From an uncultured Eubacteriales bacterium (GTDB taxonomy: Bacteria; Bacillota; Clostridia; Christensenellales; Aristaeellaceae): a stretch of 64,000 bases of DNA. Below are positions 42,927 to 52,510 of this stretch, piece by piece. Position 1 is the first letter of the stretch. Each line of letters starts with the position of its first letter. The notes beneath the pieces were generated by a model, which saw nothing but the letters and a program-made list of their open reading frames with translations, was not told where the DNA came from and did no database searches. The DNA lies in assembly GCA_902789795.1 (NCBI GenBank), contig CADAPM010000014.1, positions 1 through 64,000 on the forward strand. The letters run 5' to 3'. Position numbers and translations under genes: made by a program.

Positions 42927-43538
42927 ATGGACGAACGGTTGATCCAGCACGACGTGATCGTATTCGACGTCGGTAATGTGCTCGTGCATTTTGATCCGGT
43001 TAAGATCGCAAAGGGCTTCGGCCTCAGCGACGCGCTGTTTAAGGGCGTGTTCGAAAGCGGCCTGTGGTCCTGGATCGACACAGGACTGATGACCACCGGA
43101 GAGCTGGCGCGGCTGATGTGTGAGGCGGCCCATTCCACGAGCCGGGAGGATTACCTGAAGGTATCCTATCTGCTGGAGAATTTCGACCAGATGATGTGCC
43201 CCTACACGGGCTCCCTGCTTTTGCCCGAGCTCAAGCAGGCGGGGAAGAGGCTGTACTACCTCACTAATTACTCGACGCCGGTCTTTGAGCGCACCATGGC
43301 CAGGTTCCCGTTGTTCAAGTATTTCGACGGGGGCGTGGTCTCGAGCCGGGTGCATGCCATCAAGCCGATGCCCAGGATCTACGAGATCCTCTGCGAACAG
43401 TACGGCTTTAAGCCTCAGGACGCAGTCTTTATCGACGACAATGCCGACAATATTGCCGCAGCGAAGAAATTGGGCTTCGCGGTCTGGCAGTTTGCGGGCG
43501 AGCCAATTGAAAGCAAAGAACAGGAAGGACGGGATTGA
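42927..43538 (+). CDS. HAD-superfamily phosphatase (YihX-like)
   Basis: A 203-residue HAD subfamily IA hydrolase. Motif I reads VIVFDVGNVLVHFDP, the D-x-G-N form known from the sugar-phosphate phosphatase YihX; motif II lies in LYYLTNYS, the motif III Lys near HAIKPMPRIYEIL, and motif IV is AVFIDDNADNIAAAKKLGF. The helical cap lies at about 20-90. The reaction is likely dephosphorylation of a small sugar phosphate, without proof here. GAGGTGAAG lies before the ATG. The PG-binding lipoprotein gene starts three bases after its stop. Confidence 0.9.
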   Translation: MDERLIQHDVIVFDVGNVLVHFDPVKIAKGFGLSDALFKGVFESGLWSWIDTGLMTTGELARLMCEAAHSTSREDYLKVSYLLENFDQMMCPYTGSLLLPELKQAGKRLYYLTNYSTPVFERTMARFPLFKYFDGGVVSSRVHAIKPMPRIYEILCEQYGFKPQDAVFIDDNADNIAAAKKLGFAVWQFAGEPIESKEQEGRD

Positions 43539-43541
43539 CCC

Positions 43542-46283
43542 ATGAAACGTACGAGTAAGCGAGCGGTTCTGCTCATGGCGCTGCTGCTCACCGTTTCGGT
43601 TGTGCTGAGCGGCTGCTATGTGGAGCCGGATATCATTCAGAGCGGAAACGAGTCCGCCCAGGGGAACAACGTGCGCTACCCGGTCTATGAGGAGATCGGG
43701 CCGGCCACGACGGCGCCGGTCGCGACGCCGCTCCTGATCACGCCGACCCCGGCGCGCATCGTGATGCAGCCCGGCGCGGCGGGCATGACGGCCGTGCCGC
43801 AGCAGCCTCAGACCCAGACGGGCACGGATGCGACCACGGGCCCCATCGTCTCGATCCCGACCCAGGCGGCGCAGACGCCGGTGCCTGTCACCAATACGCC
43901 GCGCCCGACCGCTACGCCCACGCCCACCAGCAGCGTGCTGCGCTTTGGCGCCAACGGCAACGCTGTGCGCGAGCTGCAGCGGAAGCTCAAGAGCCTCGGC
44001 TTCTATTCCGGCAACATCGACGGCGACTACGGCGCTGCCACCAAGACGGCTGTGACCAACTTCCAGCGCGCCTATGGCCTGACCGCGGACGGCGTGGCCG
44101 GCGATAAGACCCTGGACACCCTGAAGACCGCGAAGATGACGGCCCGGCCCACGGCGACACCGACTCCGAGACCGACCTCCACGCCGCGCATCTCCCAGAA
44201 CATCCTGCTGCAGCGCGGTAGCAATAACGCCGCAACCACGACCATGCAGCGCCGCCTGATCTCCCTGGGCTACCTGGACGGAACGGCCACCGGCAAGTTT
44301 GATGCCATCACCGAACAGGCGGTCATCGCCTTCCAGAGCAGGAACCTGGATACCGCCGACGGCATCGCCGGCGCGGAGACCCTGAAGGCCATGTACGGCG
44401 CTAACGCGCGGAAGGCCGCTACCTCTTCCGGTATTATCGGCATCAGCCTGAAGGAAGGCGCCAAGAATACCGAAGCCGTGAAGACTCTGCAGCGCAAGCT
44501 GAAAGCCCTCGGCTACTTTACCGGCACGGTGGACGGCGACTTTGGCGCCAACACGACCGTGGCCGTCAAGGAATTCCAGGCCCAGAACGGGCTCAGGGCG
44601 GACGGCGTGGCCGGCGGCAATACCCTCGTGCTGATGTTCACCGGCACGCCCAAGCGCTACGATCCCTCAAAGGCGAGTGTCGGGAAGGTGACCAACAAGC
44701 CCGGGAACCTTCCCCCCTCGGGGGCGACCAATCCGCCGTCCTGGAAAACGGTCACGAACCCGCCCAGCGGCTACGCGACTCTGCACCTGGGGGACAGCGG
44801 TGCCCCGGTGCGGGTGCTCCAGGCAGCGCTCAAGCGCGCGAAATACTATGACGGCAGTACCGACGGCAAATACGGCGTGAGCACTTTTGAAGCTGTTCGC
44901 GCCTTTCAATCGGCCAACGGTATCAAGGTGGACGGCATCGCGGGCGCGGCGACTTTGGACCGCCTCTACGGCATGAAGCCCACCGCGACCCCGGCCTCCA
45001 AGAAGGGCACCAACCCGCCCAGCTACCGCACCGTTACCAATCCGCCGGTCGGCTCCAACTATATCACCCTGCGCATGGGCGACAGCGGCGCGCCGGTCAC
45101 CCAGCTGCAGAACGCGCTCAAGAAAGCCAAGGTGTTCAGCGGCAAGGCGGACGGCCAGTTCGGCTACTCCACCTATGAAGCGGTGGTCAAGTTCCAGAAG
45201 GCCAACGGCCTGACGGCGAACGGTGTCGCTAACAACGCGACCAACCGTCTGCTGTTCGGCCTGGCTCCGACGGCCTCCCCGACCCCGAAGACGGTCACGA
45301 ATCCGCCCGCTTACCGCACTGTCACCAACCCGCCCGTGGGCTCCAACTACGTGACCCTCAAGATGGGCGACAGCGGCGCGCCGGTCACTCAGCTGCAGAA
45401 GGCGCTCAAGAAGGGCAACTACTTCAAGGGGACCACTGACGGCAAGTACGGCGCCAGCACCTATGACGCGGTCCGCCGCTTCCAGGCCAACAACGGACTC
45501 AAGCAGAACGGCATCGCCAATGCGACCATGCAGCAGCTGCTGTTCGGCGGCAAGTACAACCGCACGCCCACTCCGACCGTCCGCGTGACCCCGACCCCGC
45601 GGAAGACCGCGACGCCTCGCGCGACTGCGACCCCGAGAAGGACGGCAACGCCCCGCGGGACAGCGACGCCCAGGGTCACCAACCCGCCCTCCTACCGCAA
45701 TGTGACCGCAGCTCCCAATGGGAAGTATGTGACCCTGAAGATGGGCGACAGGGGCGACCCCGTGAAGACGATGCAGACGGCGCTTCGCAAGCTGGGCTAC
45801 TTCAAGGGCAATTCCGACGGCAAGTACGGCACTACCACCTACCAGGCTGTCATGAATTTCGAAGCGGACCAGGGCCTGCGCCAGGACGGCGTTGCCAGCG
45901 AAACGGTGCAGAGGCGCCTCTATCAGGCGGAGCCCACCGCGGTGCCGACCCGGACGCCGCGTCCCACCGCGACTCCGAGAGCGACCGCGACCCCGAACTC
46001 CGCCAAGACGAACCCGCCCGACTACGCCCAGGTGACCGAGGGACCGGAAGGCTCCGACTACCTGATCCTGAAGATCGGCCAGAGCGGCGAGCCGGTCAAG
46101 CGGCTGCAGCAGGAGCTGAAGAATCAGGGCTACTTCAAGCACACTGTGACCGGACGGTTTGACGCGAACACCCACAACGCGGTCCTCGCCTTCCAGCAGG
46201 ACCACGGCCTGCGCGCCACCGGCATCGCTGACAGAGCCACCCAGCGCAACCTGTTCGAGGGCGATTATCCGGAAGGTGCCTGA
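43542..46283 (+). CDS. Lipoprotein with eight PG_binding_1 repeats
   Basis: A 913-residue exported lipoprotein: signal peptide with lipobox LSGC (Cys25 by count), a Thr-Pro-rich stalk, then eight PG_binding_1 repeats of about 60 residues. Each repeat has the L-x-x-G(D/A)-x-G-x-x-V-x-x-L-Q start, a (D/T)G-x-(Y/F)G-x-x-T middle and an F-Q-x-x-x-G-L-x-x-(D/N)G-(V/I)-A end. Linkers alternate between TNPPSYRTVTNPP-like and T-A-T-P-R tracts. Repeats 5 and 6 and their linkers are nearly identical, pointing to recent duplication. No catalytic domain is present. It probably works as a multivalent wall-gripping tether. GGAAGGACGGG lies before the ATG. Confidence 0.9.
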   Translation: MKRTSKRAVLLMALLLTVSVVLSGCYVEPDIIQSGNESAQGNNVRYPVYEEIGPATTAPVATPLLITPTPARIVMQPGAAGMTAVPQQPQTQTGTDATTGPIVSIPTQAAQTPVPVTNTPRPTATPTPTSSVLRFGANGNAVRELQRKLKSLGFYSGNIDGDYGAATKTAVTNFQRAYGLTADGVAGDKTLDTLKTAKMTARPTATPTPRPTSTPRISQNILLQRGSNNAATTTMQRRLISLGYLDGTATGKFDAITEQAVIAFQSRNLDTADGIAGAETLKAMYGANARKAATSSGIIGISLKEGAKNTEAVKTLQRKLKALGYFTGTVDGDFGANTTVAVKEFQAQNGLRADGVAGGNTLVLMFTGTPKRYDPSKASVGKVTNKPGNLPPSGATNPPSWKTVTNPPSGYATLHLGDSGAPVRVLQAALKRAKYYDGSTDGKYGVSTFEAVRAFQSANGIKVDGIAGAATLDRLYGMKPTATPASKKGTNPPSYRTVTNPPVGSNYITLRMGDSGAPVTQLQNALKKAKVFSGKADGQFGYSTYEAVVKFQKANGLTANGVANNATNRLLFGLAPTASPTPKTVTNPPAYRTVTNPPVGSNYVTLKMGDSGAPVTQLQKALKKGNYFKGTTDGKYGASTYDAVRRFQANNGLKQNGIANATMQQLLFGGKYNRTPTPTVRVTPTPRKTATPRATATPRRTATPRGTATPRVTNPPSYRNVTAAPNGKYVTLKMGDRGDPVKTMQTALRKLGYFKGNSDGKYGTTTYQAVMNFEADQGLRQDGVASETVQRRLYQAEPTAVPTRTPRPTATPRATATPNSAKTNPPDYAQVTEGPEGSDYLILKIGQSGEPVKRLQQELKNQGYFKHTVTGRFDANTHNAVLAFQQDHGLRATGIADRATQRNLFEGDYPEGA

Positions 46284-46363
46284 TCAAAACAGAAGATATG
46301 CCGGTGCGGGAGAGATCCCGCGCCGGTTTTTCGGTTCGAATACTGTTTTTACAAACCAAAGTA

Positions 46364-46392
46364 TTGCTTTTTTCCGATATATCGGTTATAAT
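46364..46392 (+). promoter_or_regulatory. Promoter of the SRP RNA
   Basis: TTGCTT (46364-46369), 17 bases, TATAAT (46387-46392), placing the transcript start at about 46399. Confidence 0.75.
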
Positions 46393-46398
46393 TTGATT

Positions 46399-46505
46399 TG
46401 CCGTTATGCGGATGGGCTCCGTGCGATGCAGCGGTGTGAACCCTGTCAGGTCCGAAAGGAAGCAGCAGTAAGCACAAGGCGCATGTGCCGCGGTTATCGG
46501 CTGTT
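46399..46505 (+). ncRNA. ffs: Signal recognition particle RNA, small (4.5S) type
   Basis: The SRP domain IV hallmark is present: GTGTGAACCCTGTCAGGTCC, a GAAA-type tetraloop (CCGAAAGG), then AAGCAGCAGTAAGC, which are the asymmetric and symmetric loops bound by Ffh. The outer stem closes with GCCG...GCGG at the 5' side against CCGC...CGGC at the 3' side. A T-rich run (GTTTTGCTTTT) ends it. At about 105 nt it has no Alu domain, unlike the roughly 270-nt scRNA of B. subtilis. It lies between the PG-binding lipoprotein gene and glyA. Ends are estimated to within a few bases. Confidence 0.9.
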
Positions 46506-46541
46506 TTGCTTTTGAACGACCAGTTGGACGGAGGTGCCTCC

Positions 46542-47780
46542 ATGTTCCCAATCCCCGATTATCTGAAGGCTGCTGATCCTGAGATCGCGGATGTGATCTA
46601 TGCGGAAGCCAAGCGCCAGGAAACGCACCTGGAACTGATCGCGTCGGAAAACTTCGTGTCCCCGGCCGTCCTTGCGGCCATGGGGAGCGTCCTGACCAAT
46701 AAGTACGCGGAAGGATATCCCGGGCACCGCTATTACGGCGGCTGCCTGTATGTGGACGAGGCCGAGGAGCTCGCGCGGGAGCGGGCAAAGGCGCTGTACG
46801 GGGCAGACCACGCCAACGTACAGCCCCACAGCGGATCTCAGGCGAACATGGCCGTGTATTTTGCGCTCCTGCAGCCGGGGGATACTGTGCTGGGCATGAA
46901 CCTGAACAACGGCGGACACCTGACCCACGGCAGCCGGGTCAATATTTCCGGCAAGTATTTCCATTTTGAGAGCTACGGCGTCGACCCGGAGACCGAGTGC
47001 ATCGATTATGACGGTCTACGCGCCAAGGCGCTGGAGATCCGGCCCAAGATGATCGTGGCCGGCGCTTCCGCCTATCCGCGCGTGATCGATTTTGAGCGCT
47101 TCCGCGCCATCGCGGATGAGGTCGGCGCATACCTGATGGTGGATATGGCCCACATCGCTGGCCTGGTGGCGGCGGGGGAACATCCCTCTCCGGTGCCCTA
47201 CGCCGATGTGGTCACGACCACCACCCATAAGACCCTGCGCGGTCCCCGGGGCGGAATGATCCTCTGCCGGCAGGAGTATGCGAAGGCCATCGACAAGGCC
47301 ATCTTCCCGGGCACCCAGGGCGGCCCGCTCATGCATATCGTCGCCGCGAAGGCGGTCTGCTTCAAGGAAGCCATGAGCGAGGACTTCAAGAAGTACCAGC
47401 ACCAGATCATCCTGAATGCCAAGGCTCTGGAGGAGGGGCTGCGCGCGAATGGCGTGCGCATGGTATCCGGAGGCACGGACAATCACCTGATACTGATCGA
47501 CCTTTGCGATACGGACATCACCGGCCTGCAGCTGGAGACCTGGCTGGAAGAGTCGGATATCACCGTCAATAAGAACATGGTGCCCAGGGATCGCCGGAAG
47601 CCGACGGAAACCAGCGGCCTGCGCGTCGGCACCCCCGCCGTGACCACCCGGGGCCTCGTGGAAGCCGATATGAAGGATATCGCCGACGGCATCGCCCTGC
47701 TGATCCGCGAAGGGGAAGCCGCGATCCCGAAGGTCAAAGCCATGACAGCGCGCCTGACGGCCCGCTATCCTCTGTACTGA
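46542..47780 (+). CDS. glyA: Serine hydroxymethyltransferase
   Basis: A 412-residue PLP enzyme that interconverts serine and glycine and loads tetrahydrofolate with a one-carbon unit. Seen: [65 protein letters not shown], and [13 protein letters not shown] with Lys230 as the PLP lysine by count; the C-terminal [14 protein letters not shown] is also typical. ATG 46542 is chosen because GGAGGT lies eight bases before it; longer frames run back into the SRP RNA. It follows the SRP RNA by about 40 bases and may have its own weak promoter or be read through. Confidence 0.97.
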   Translation: MFPIPDYLKAADPEIADVIYAEAKRQETHLELIASENFVSPAVLAAMGSVLTNKYAEGYPGHRYYGGCLYVDEAEELARERAKALYGADHANVQPHSGSQANMAVYFALLQPGDTVLGMNLNNGGHLTHGSRVNISGKYFHFESYGVDPETECIDYDGLRAKALEIRPKMIVAGASAYPRVIDFERFRAIADEVGAYLMVDMAHIAGLVAAGEHPSPVPYADVVTTTTHKTLRGPRGGMILCRQEYAKAIDKAIFPGTQGGPLMHIVAAKAVCFKEAMSEDFKKYQHQIILNAKALEEGLRANGVRMVSGGTDNHLILIDLCDTDITGLQLETWLEESDITVNKNMVPRDRRKPTETSGLRVGTPAVTTRGLVEADMKDIADGIALLIREGEAAIPKVKAMTARLTARYPLY

Positions 47781-47792
47781 GGTGAGAAAAGC

Positions 47793-48047
47793 ATGCGTTG
47801 TGGATGCCCTGTTTGCGGGGCGTATATGATCCAGCAGGAGGGCGGCGCCTATCTGGGCTGCCATTGTCCGGCCTGCGATTACCGCTGTGACGCCTGTATG
47901 GGCACAGATACGGTGCTCAGCAAAGAAGAGATCTCCCGTTTCCATGAGTCCGGGGACGGACGGCTGAGCCTGCTTACTCGCCTGGCGGAAGAGGACGCCG
48001 CGCTGGATGAGACGGAGGTGACGGACGAACCGTGGACGAACGATTGA
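47793..48047 (+). CDS. Small Cys-rich zinc-ribbon-like protein
   Basis: An 84-residue protein whose first 35 residues hold eight Cys: CGCPVCG, then CHCPACDYRCDACMG. The pairs fit one or two zinc-binding sites. The rest is an acidic helix-rich tail (EEISRFHESGDGRLSLLTRL and on). GAGGTGAGAAAAGC precedes the ATG. It overlaps the following regulator gene by 16 bases, so the two may be translated together. I know no family for it with confidence. Confidence 0.75.
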   Translation: MRCGCPVCGAYMIQQEGGAYLGCHCPACDYRCDACMGTDTVLSKEEISRFHESGDGRLSLLTRLAEEDAALDETEVTDEPWTND

Positions 48048-49075
48048 TCGAACGGCTGAACCGTTATTTTGCGTCCCTGAGGAGGCCGCTGGGGCTGACG
48101 GACGGGCAGGGGAACGACGTACTCGATCGCCGGGCGCCGGTGATCAGCCTGCCTTCCGGCCTGAAGGAGGGAGAGCCGCTGTTCGCAGACGGCCGGGTGT
48201 TCATGCCCAGCCGGGCGATGGACGGGCTCTGCTGGAGCGTGGAAGCGCCGGACGCCGCATCCGCCGCGGATACGCTGGAGATGGCGGACATGATGCTGGC
48301 CGAGCTGCTCCGCCAGTACCCCGATGCGGCGGGACAGGAGTATTTGTACCGGCAGCTGCTGTTGAACGGGAATGCGGCGGGCGGCCTCGATCAGGCGCTC
48401 AACGCCGCCGGGATCGTCAAAAAGCTGCCCCGCTGTGTGCTGGTGTTCGAAATGCAGACGCCGTGGCAGGGAGATTTCGGGGCCATGGTGCGCTCCATCC
48501 TGCCGGCGGGACCGACCGATGTGCTGACGTCCGTCGATCCCGAGCGAGCGGCCTACCTGATGGATATGACCCAGGTGGACGATCGGGAGGACCTGCTGGA
48601 TTACGCCAGTGCTGTCCAGGAGTCCGCGCTGAGCGAATCCGGCTGCAGCCTGTTGATCGGCATCGGCGGCAGCGTGGAGGATGTCGCTGATCTGCATACG
48701 TCCTTCGAGCAGGCCTGCGAAGCCCTGCGGGTGGGCCGGATTTACCAGCCGAAACAGACCGTGTTTGACTACCGGCGCATGCTGATGCCGCGCTTCCTGT
48801 CGGAAGTCCCGCACGAACTGGCTGAAAAATACCACCGTATGCTCTTCACCGCTGAGGTGGAAAAGCTGTTCAGCGATGATCTGCTGGACACCGTCAATAT
48901 GTTCTTTGAAAAAGACCTGAACCTGTCTGATACTGCCCGGCAGCTGTATATCCACCGCAACACCCTGACCTACCGTCTGGACAAGATCGAAAAGATCATC
49001 GGTCTGGATCTCCGGCGATTCGAGGATGCGGTGACTTTTAAGATGCTGCTGGAAATGAAAAAGTGCATTCGGTGA
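48032..49075 (+). CDS. PucR/CdaR-type transcriptional regulator
   Basis: A 347-residue regulator. The C-terminal helix-turn-helix of the PucR family (HTH_30) is clear at about 290-345: FFEKDLNLSDTARQLYIHRN, then TLTYRLDKIEKIIGLDLRRF. The middle part (about 130-260) has a GGDEF-related CdaR layout (SLLIGIGGSVEDVADLHTSF). The N-terminal about 100 residues may sense a ligand, but the sugar-diacid domain motif is not obvious. The GTG start has GGAGGTG a little farther upstream than usual. It overlaps the zinc-ribbon gene and is 23 bases before a CtpA-type protease gene. Confidence 0.85.
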   Translation: MDERLIERLNRYFASLRRPLGLTDGQGNDVLDRRAPVISLPSGLKEGEPLFADGRVFMPSRAMDGLCWSVEAPDAASAADTLEMADMMLAELLRQYPDAAGQEYLYRQLLLNGNAAGGLDQALNAAGIVKKLPRCVLVFEMQTPWQGDFGAMVRSILPAGPTDVLTSVDPERAAYLMDMTQVDDREDLLDYASAVQESALSESGCSLLIGIGGSVEDVADLHTSFEQACEALRVGRIYQPKQTVFDYRRMLMPRFLSEVPHELAEKYHRMLFTAEVEKLFSDDLLDTVNMFFEKDLNLSDTARQLYIHRNTLTYRLDKIEKIIGLDLRRFEDAVTFKMLLEMKKCIR

Positions 49076-49098
49076 CCCTGATGCCGAAAGGAGAAACC

Positions 49099-50436
49099 AT
49101 GTCAAGAATCACTCGTGTGATCAGCCTCATTCTGATCCTGTGCCTGCTTTGCTCTGCGAGCGTGAACGCCCTGGCTGTGGGCGACGGCCTGTTCAGCTTT
49201 TTCAATCGGGAAGAGGAGGTCACGGTCACCAAGTCCGAATACGAAGCCCTGAAGCGCTTTGAAAAGCTGGCCGAGATCATGGACGTGGTGGATGCCTACT
49301 ACTACGAGGAGCCTGATAAGGACGCCATGCTGGAATACGCCATCTGGGGCCTGCTCCAGGGCTTGGGCGACAACTACACCTTCTACTATCCGCCCGAAAG
49401 CTGGAAACAGATGTGGGAGGACGACGAGGGCGTCTATGCCGGCGTCGGCATCCAGATGCTGGCGAATTACCAGGACAATACGGTCACCATCAGCCGCGTG
49501 TTCAAAAACACGCCTGCGGAAGAGGCCGGCCTGAAAAAGGGTGACCAGCTGGTGCGCGTGGATGAGCTCCAGGTCACGGCTGAGAGCATGCAGGAGGCTG
49601 CGAACCTGATGCGCGGCAAGGAAGCCGAGACGGTGGAGATCGAAGTCATCCGCCGCGGCGAAAACATCGTGTTTACGGTGGGCCGCCGCATCATCACCGT
49701 GAATACGGTGGAATACACGATGCTCGAGGACCAGGTGGGTCTCTTGATCCTGTATGATTTTTCGGGCGACTGCGTCAATGGCTTTACCGAGGCGCTGAAA
49801 GAGCTCCGCAAGCAGGGCGCCACCGCGCTGGTGGTCGACCTGCGCGACAATGGCGGCGGCTGGGTAGACGCTGCGGAAAAGATGGCGGACCTCTTCCTGG
49901 ACAAGCAGCTGCTGTTCTACGCTGAGGATCGTTTCGGCAAGCGCATCGAGAACTATACTACCGACGGCAAGGACGATATCCCGCTGGTGATGCTGATCAA
50001 CGGTGCCTCTGCATCCTCTTCCGAGATCCTTTCGGGCACTCTCCGGGCTGCGGGCCGGGCACGGCTGGTGGGCACTCAGTCCTACGGCAAGGGTATCATG
50101 CAGTACGTGATCCCCCTGAGCGGCATGAACGGGGAAGAGGACGGTATGCAGATCACCTTCGCCCAGTATTTCATGCCCGATGGCACGGCGGTACACAAAG
50201 TCGGCCTGACCCCCGACGTGATCGTGGAAATGCCCGAAGAGCTGGTCAACGAGTACTTCGAACTGGGCGACATGTCTGACCCGCAGCTGAAGGCCGCCTG
50301 GGAGGAAGCGATCAAGCTCCGCCAGGACGAGACCCTGGGCGCGGAAGCGGCGGATATCCCCGATCAGGCGCAGCCTCAGGAGATCGACTGGACCGTTTCT
50401 ACGGAAGATCTGTGTCCTGCAGCTGTCAAGATGTGA
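49099..50436 (+). CDS. C-terminal processing protease (S41, CtpA type)
   Basis: A 445-residue exported serine protease. A signal peptide or anchor (SRITRVISLILILCLLCSAS) is followed by a helical part and a PDZ domain (about 105-195; YAGVGIQML, AEEAGLKKGDQLVRV). The S41 catalytic domain (about 210-400) has LVVDLRDNGGGWVDAAEKMA, NGASASSSEILSGTL with the catalytic Ser, and TQSYGKGIMQYVIPL with the catalytic Lys. The C-terminal tail is acidic. ATG 49099 has AAAGGAG seven bases upstream. Such proteases trim exported or membrane proteins. Its substrate is not known here. Confidence 0.95.
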   Translation: MSRITRVISLILILCLLCSASVNALAVGDGLFSFFNREEEVTVTKSEYEALKRFEKLAEIMDVVDAYYYEEPDKDAMLEYAIWGLLQGLGDNYTFYYPPESWKQMWEDDEGVYAGVGIQMLANYQDNTVTISRVFKNTPAEEAGLKKGDQLVRVDELQVTAESMQEAANLMRGKEAETVEIEVIRRGENIVFTVGRRIITVNTVEYTMLEDQVGLLILYDFSGDCVNGFTEALKELRKQGATALVVDLRDNGGGWVDAAEKMADLFLDKQLLFYAEDRFGKRIENYTTDGKDDIPLVMLINGASASSSEILSGTLRAAGRARLVGTQSYGKGIMQYVIPLSGMNGEEDGMQITFAQYFMPDGTAVHKVGLTPDVIVEMPEELVNEYFELGDMSDPQLKAAWEEAIKLRQDETLGAEAADIPDQAQPQEIDWTVSTEDLCPAAVKM

Positions 50437-50555
50437 GATCTGTATCGTATCTTTATTGTAAAAATGATAGGGGAGATAACGACCGGTTAGACCTTTTCCC
50501 GCTGTTGCACAAATAGCTGATGAAGCATTGATCAGTTGATGGAGATGTGGAGAAG

Positions 50556-52226
50556 ATGAAACGGCTGCTTTCCCTTTTATTGGTTCTGATACTGGGTCTT
50601 TTGATCTCCGGCAGTTCTTTGGCAGCGGTGAAGCGGCTTCCTGCCTTGTATATTCTCTGCGGAACAGAAGAACAGGATGCCCGCGACCGGGTAGACGTCT
50701 GGTATTCGCTGAGCGGCACAGGCGCCTTCTTTCTGCCCGCACACTATAAGCCGGAAGAGACCCGCCTGTATTTTGAAGGGATCGAAACGCTGAGGATCGG
50801 CGGGCGTGAATACTGCAGCGGCGATGCGTTCAGCCTTCCGTTCAATAAGGAATTGAAGGTGACCGGAGAAGGGATCTCGTCTTTCCCGCTGACGGTGTAC
50901 CAGTCCGCCAATCTTCCTGCGGTCTACATCAACGCCGAAACAGGCAGCACGGCGCAGATCCATAAGTCCAAGGCGGTTCGGGAGCCTGGAGATATGTATA
51001 TGGTAGACCCGGACGGCAATGTGTACTATGACGGAAAACTCAAGTATATTCGGACGCGGGGAAATTCCACCTTCCTGTATCCTAAAAAGCCCTATCAGAT
51101 CAAGCTCGAACGTAAAGCGTCCCTGTGCGGGATGGCAGAAGATTCGACCTATATCCTGCTGGCCAACTACCTGGACCGCTCAGAGATACGCAACACGTTG
51201 GCCCTCGACCTGGCGAGATACAGCGGCGCATACGCGTTTACTCCTGCGTGCCAGAGCGTGGACCTGTATCTGAATGGGATTTATGCGGGATGCTATCTCC
51301 TGACGGAAAAATGCGAGATCGGAAGCAATCGGCTGAATATAGTGGATCTTGAAAAGGCGGTCGAGGAGATCAATGATCAGCCGCTGGAAACGTATCCATT
51401 TGTCGGCAGCGAGCGCTACAAAATCAACGCCCGCAGAAGCTTTGCGATCCCGAATGAGCCGGAAGACATCACCGGCGGATATCTGATGATCGCCAACAAT
51501 ATGGATTATTTCCAGAGTGAAGCCTCCGGATTCGTAACGAATAAGGGACAGGCCTTCACGATGCAGCAGCCCAAATATGCCAGCTCTGCCGAGATCGAGT
51601 ACATTTCCGGCGTGATGCAGCGGATCGAGAACGCCCTCTTTGCGCCGGACGGAAAAGATCCCGCTTCCGGCCTGCATTATACAGAGATGCTGGACATGAC
51701 GAGCTTTGTGAACCGCTACTTGCAAAGTGAGCTCCTGAATGATTTTGACGGTCAGCGGCCGCTGTTCTACAAGGATTCCGACAGTGTCAGCAGTAAGGTA
51801 TACTGCGGTCCGGTCTGGGATCAGGACAATATCCTCGGTGCCAGCGCCAGGCGGCCCGGCGCGGGATATCTATCCCTGGACGCGGAACAAAAGAGGCCCT
51901 ATTACTGGTTCACCCAGGCGGCAAAACATCCTGATTTCCGCGAGAGGATGATCAGCACCTATTATGCGGTGTACCGTCCCGCCTGCCAGATCCTGCTGGG
52001 AGAAGCGGAAGACCCGTCCGGCATCCTGCGCTCCATTGACGAATACGCAGAAGAAGTGCGGCAATCGGAGATCATGGATCACGCCCGGTGGAGCAAAGCG
52101 ACCTGGAACAAGGAGAGCGGCGGCAATCCCCAGTCGGGGAAGAACCTGGATGAATGTGTCGCTTTTCTGAAGGGATTCATCCTGACGCGCGTCAAGACGC
52201 TCGATAAAGCCTATCCTCAAAAGTAA
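50556..52226 (+). CDS. Secreted CotH-kinase-like protein
   Basis: A 556-residue exported protein with signal peptide KRLLSLLLVLILGLLISGSS. After a beta-rich region (about 25-130) comes the CotH domain: YIRTRGNSTFLYPKKPYQIK is the family's start, with DSTYILLANYLDRSEIRNTL, SVDLYLNGIYAGCYLLTEKC, and GPVWDQDNILGAS as the W-D-x-D metal motif. CotH proteins are atypical kinases that phosphorylate spore-coat proteins in Bacillus; many Clostridia have secreted versions with unknown targets. ATG 50556 is weakly supported by GGAGATGTGGAGAAG. The 119 bases upstream are AT-richer than the neighbours and hold no clear promoter. Confidence 0.9.
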   Translation: MKRLLSLLLVLILGLLISGSSLAAVKRLPALYILCGTEEQDARDRVDVWYSLSGTGAFFLPAHYKPEETRLYFEGIETLRIGGREYCSGDAFSLPFNKELKVTGEGISSFPLTVYQSANLPAVYINAETGSTAQIHKSKAVREPGDMYMVDPDGNVYYDGKLKYIRTRGNSTFLYPKKPYQIKLERKASLCGMAEDSTYILLANYLDRSEIRNTLALDLARYSGAYAFTPACQSVDLYLNGIYAGCYLLTEKCEIGSNRLNIVDLEKAVEEINDQPLETYPFVGSERYKINARRSFAIPNEPEDITGGYLMIANNMDYFQSEASGFVTNKGQAFTMQQPKYASSAEIEYISGVMQRIENALFAPDGKDPASGLHYTEMLDMTSFVNRYLQSELLNDFDGQRPLFYKDSDSVSSKVYCGPVWDQDNILGASARRPGAGYLSLDAEQKRPYYWFTQAAKHPDFRERMISTYYAVYRPACQILLGEAEDPSGILRSIDEYAEEVRQSEIMDHARWSKATWNKESGGNPQSGKNLDECVAFLKGFILTRVKTLDKAYPQK

Positions 52227-52362
52227 CGGATTATCGAAGTAAATACAGCCATTTGGAGAATCTGAATCCTGTCGACGGACACAGGAAATACACAGGAATT
52301 TGCTGCCGACTCAAAAACTCAGGGTATTCGTTAATTTTCTTAGCTTTTTGTATTAAAAATGT

Positions 52363-52392
52363 TTGACAATCCTGCATATCTTGTGTTATTAT
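52363..52392 (+). promoter_or_regulatory. Promoter of rplM-rpsI
   Basis: TTGACA (52363-52368), 18 bases, TATTAT (52387-52392). The transcript would carry a leader of about 110 bases before rplM. Confidence 0.8.
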
Positions 52393-52404
52393 ACATTTTG
52401 TGCC

Positions 52405-52500
52405 AGCACGCCTCATTAGCCCCGAGACGCGCCAGCATATGTCCGGGTATGCGACCATCATAGCCGGTCGAAATCTAAGTACTTCCGCAACGAAACAGGA
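52405..52500 (+). promoter_or_regulatory. Possible r-protein autoregulatory leader
   Basis: The leader before rplM has two small hairpins: GCATA...TATGC near 52435-52452, and GACC...GGTC near 52453-52469. Firmicutes often have an L13 leader here, to which the L13 protein binds. I could not match the known consensus by eye, so this is only a candidate. Confidence 0.3.
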
Positions 52501-52510
52501 GGAAACTCAC

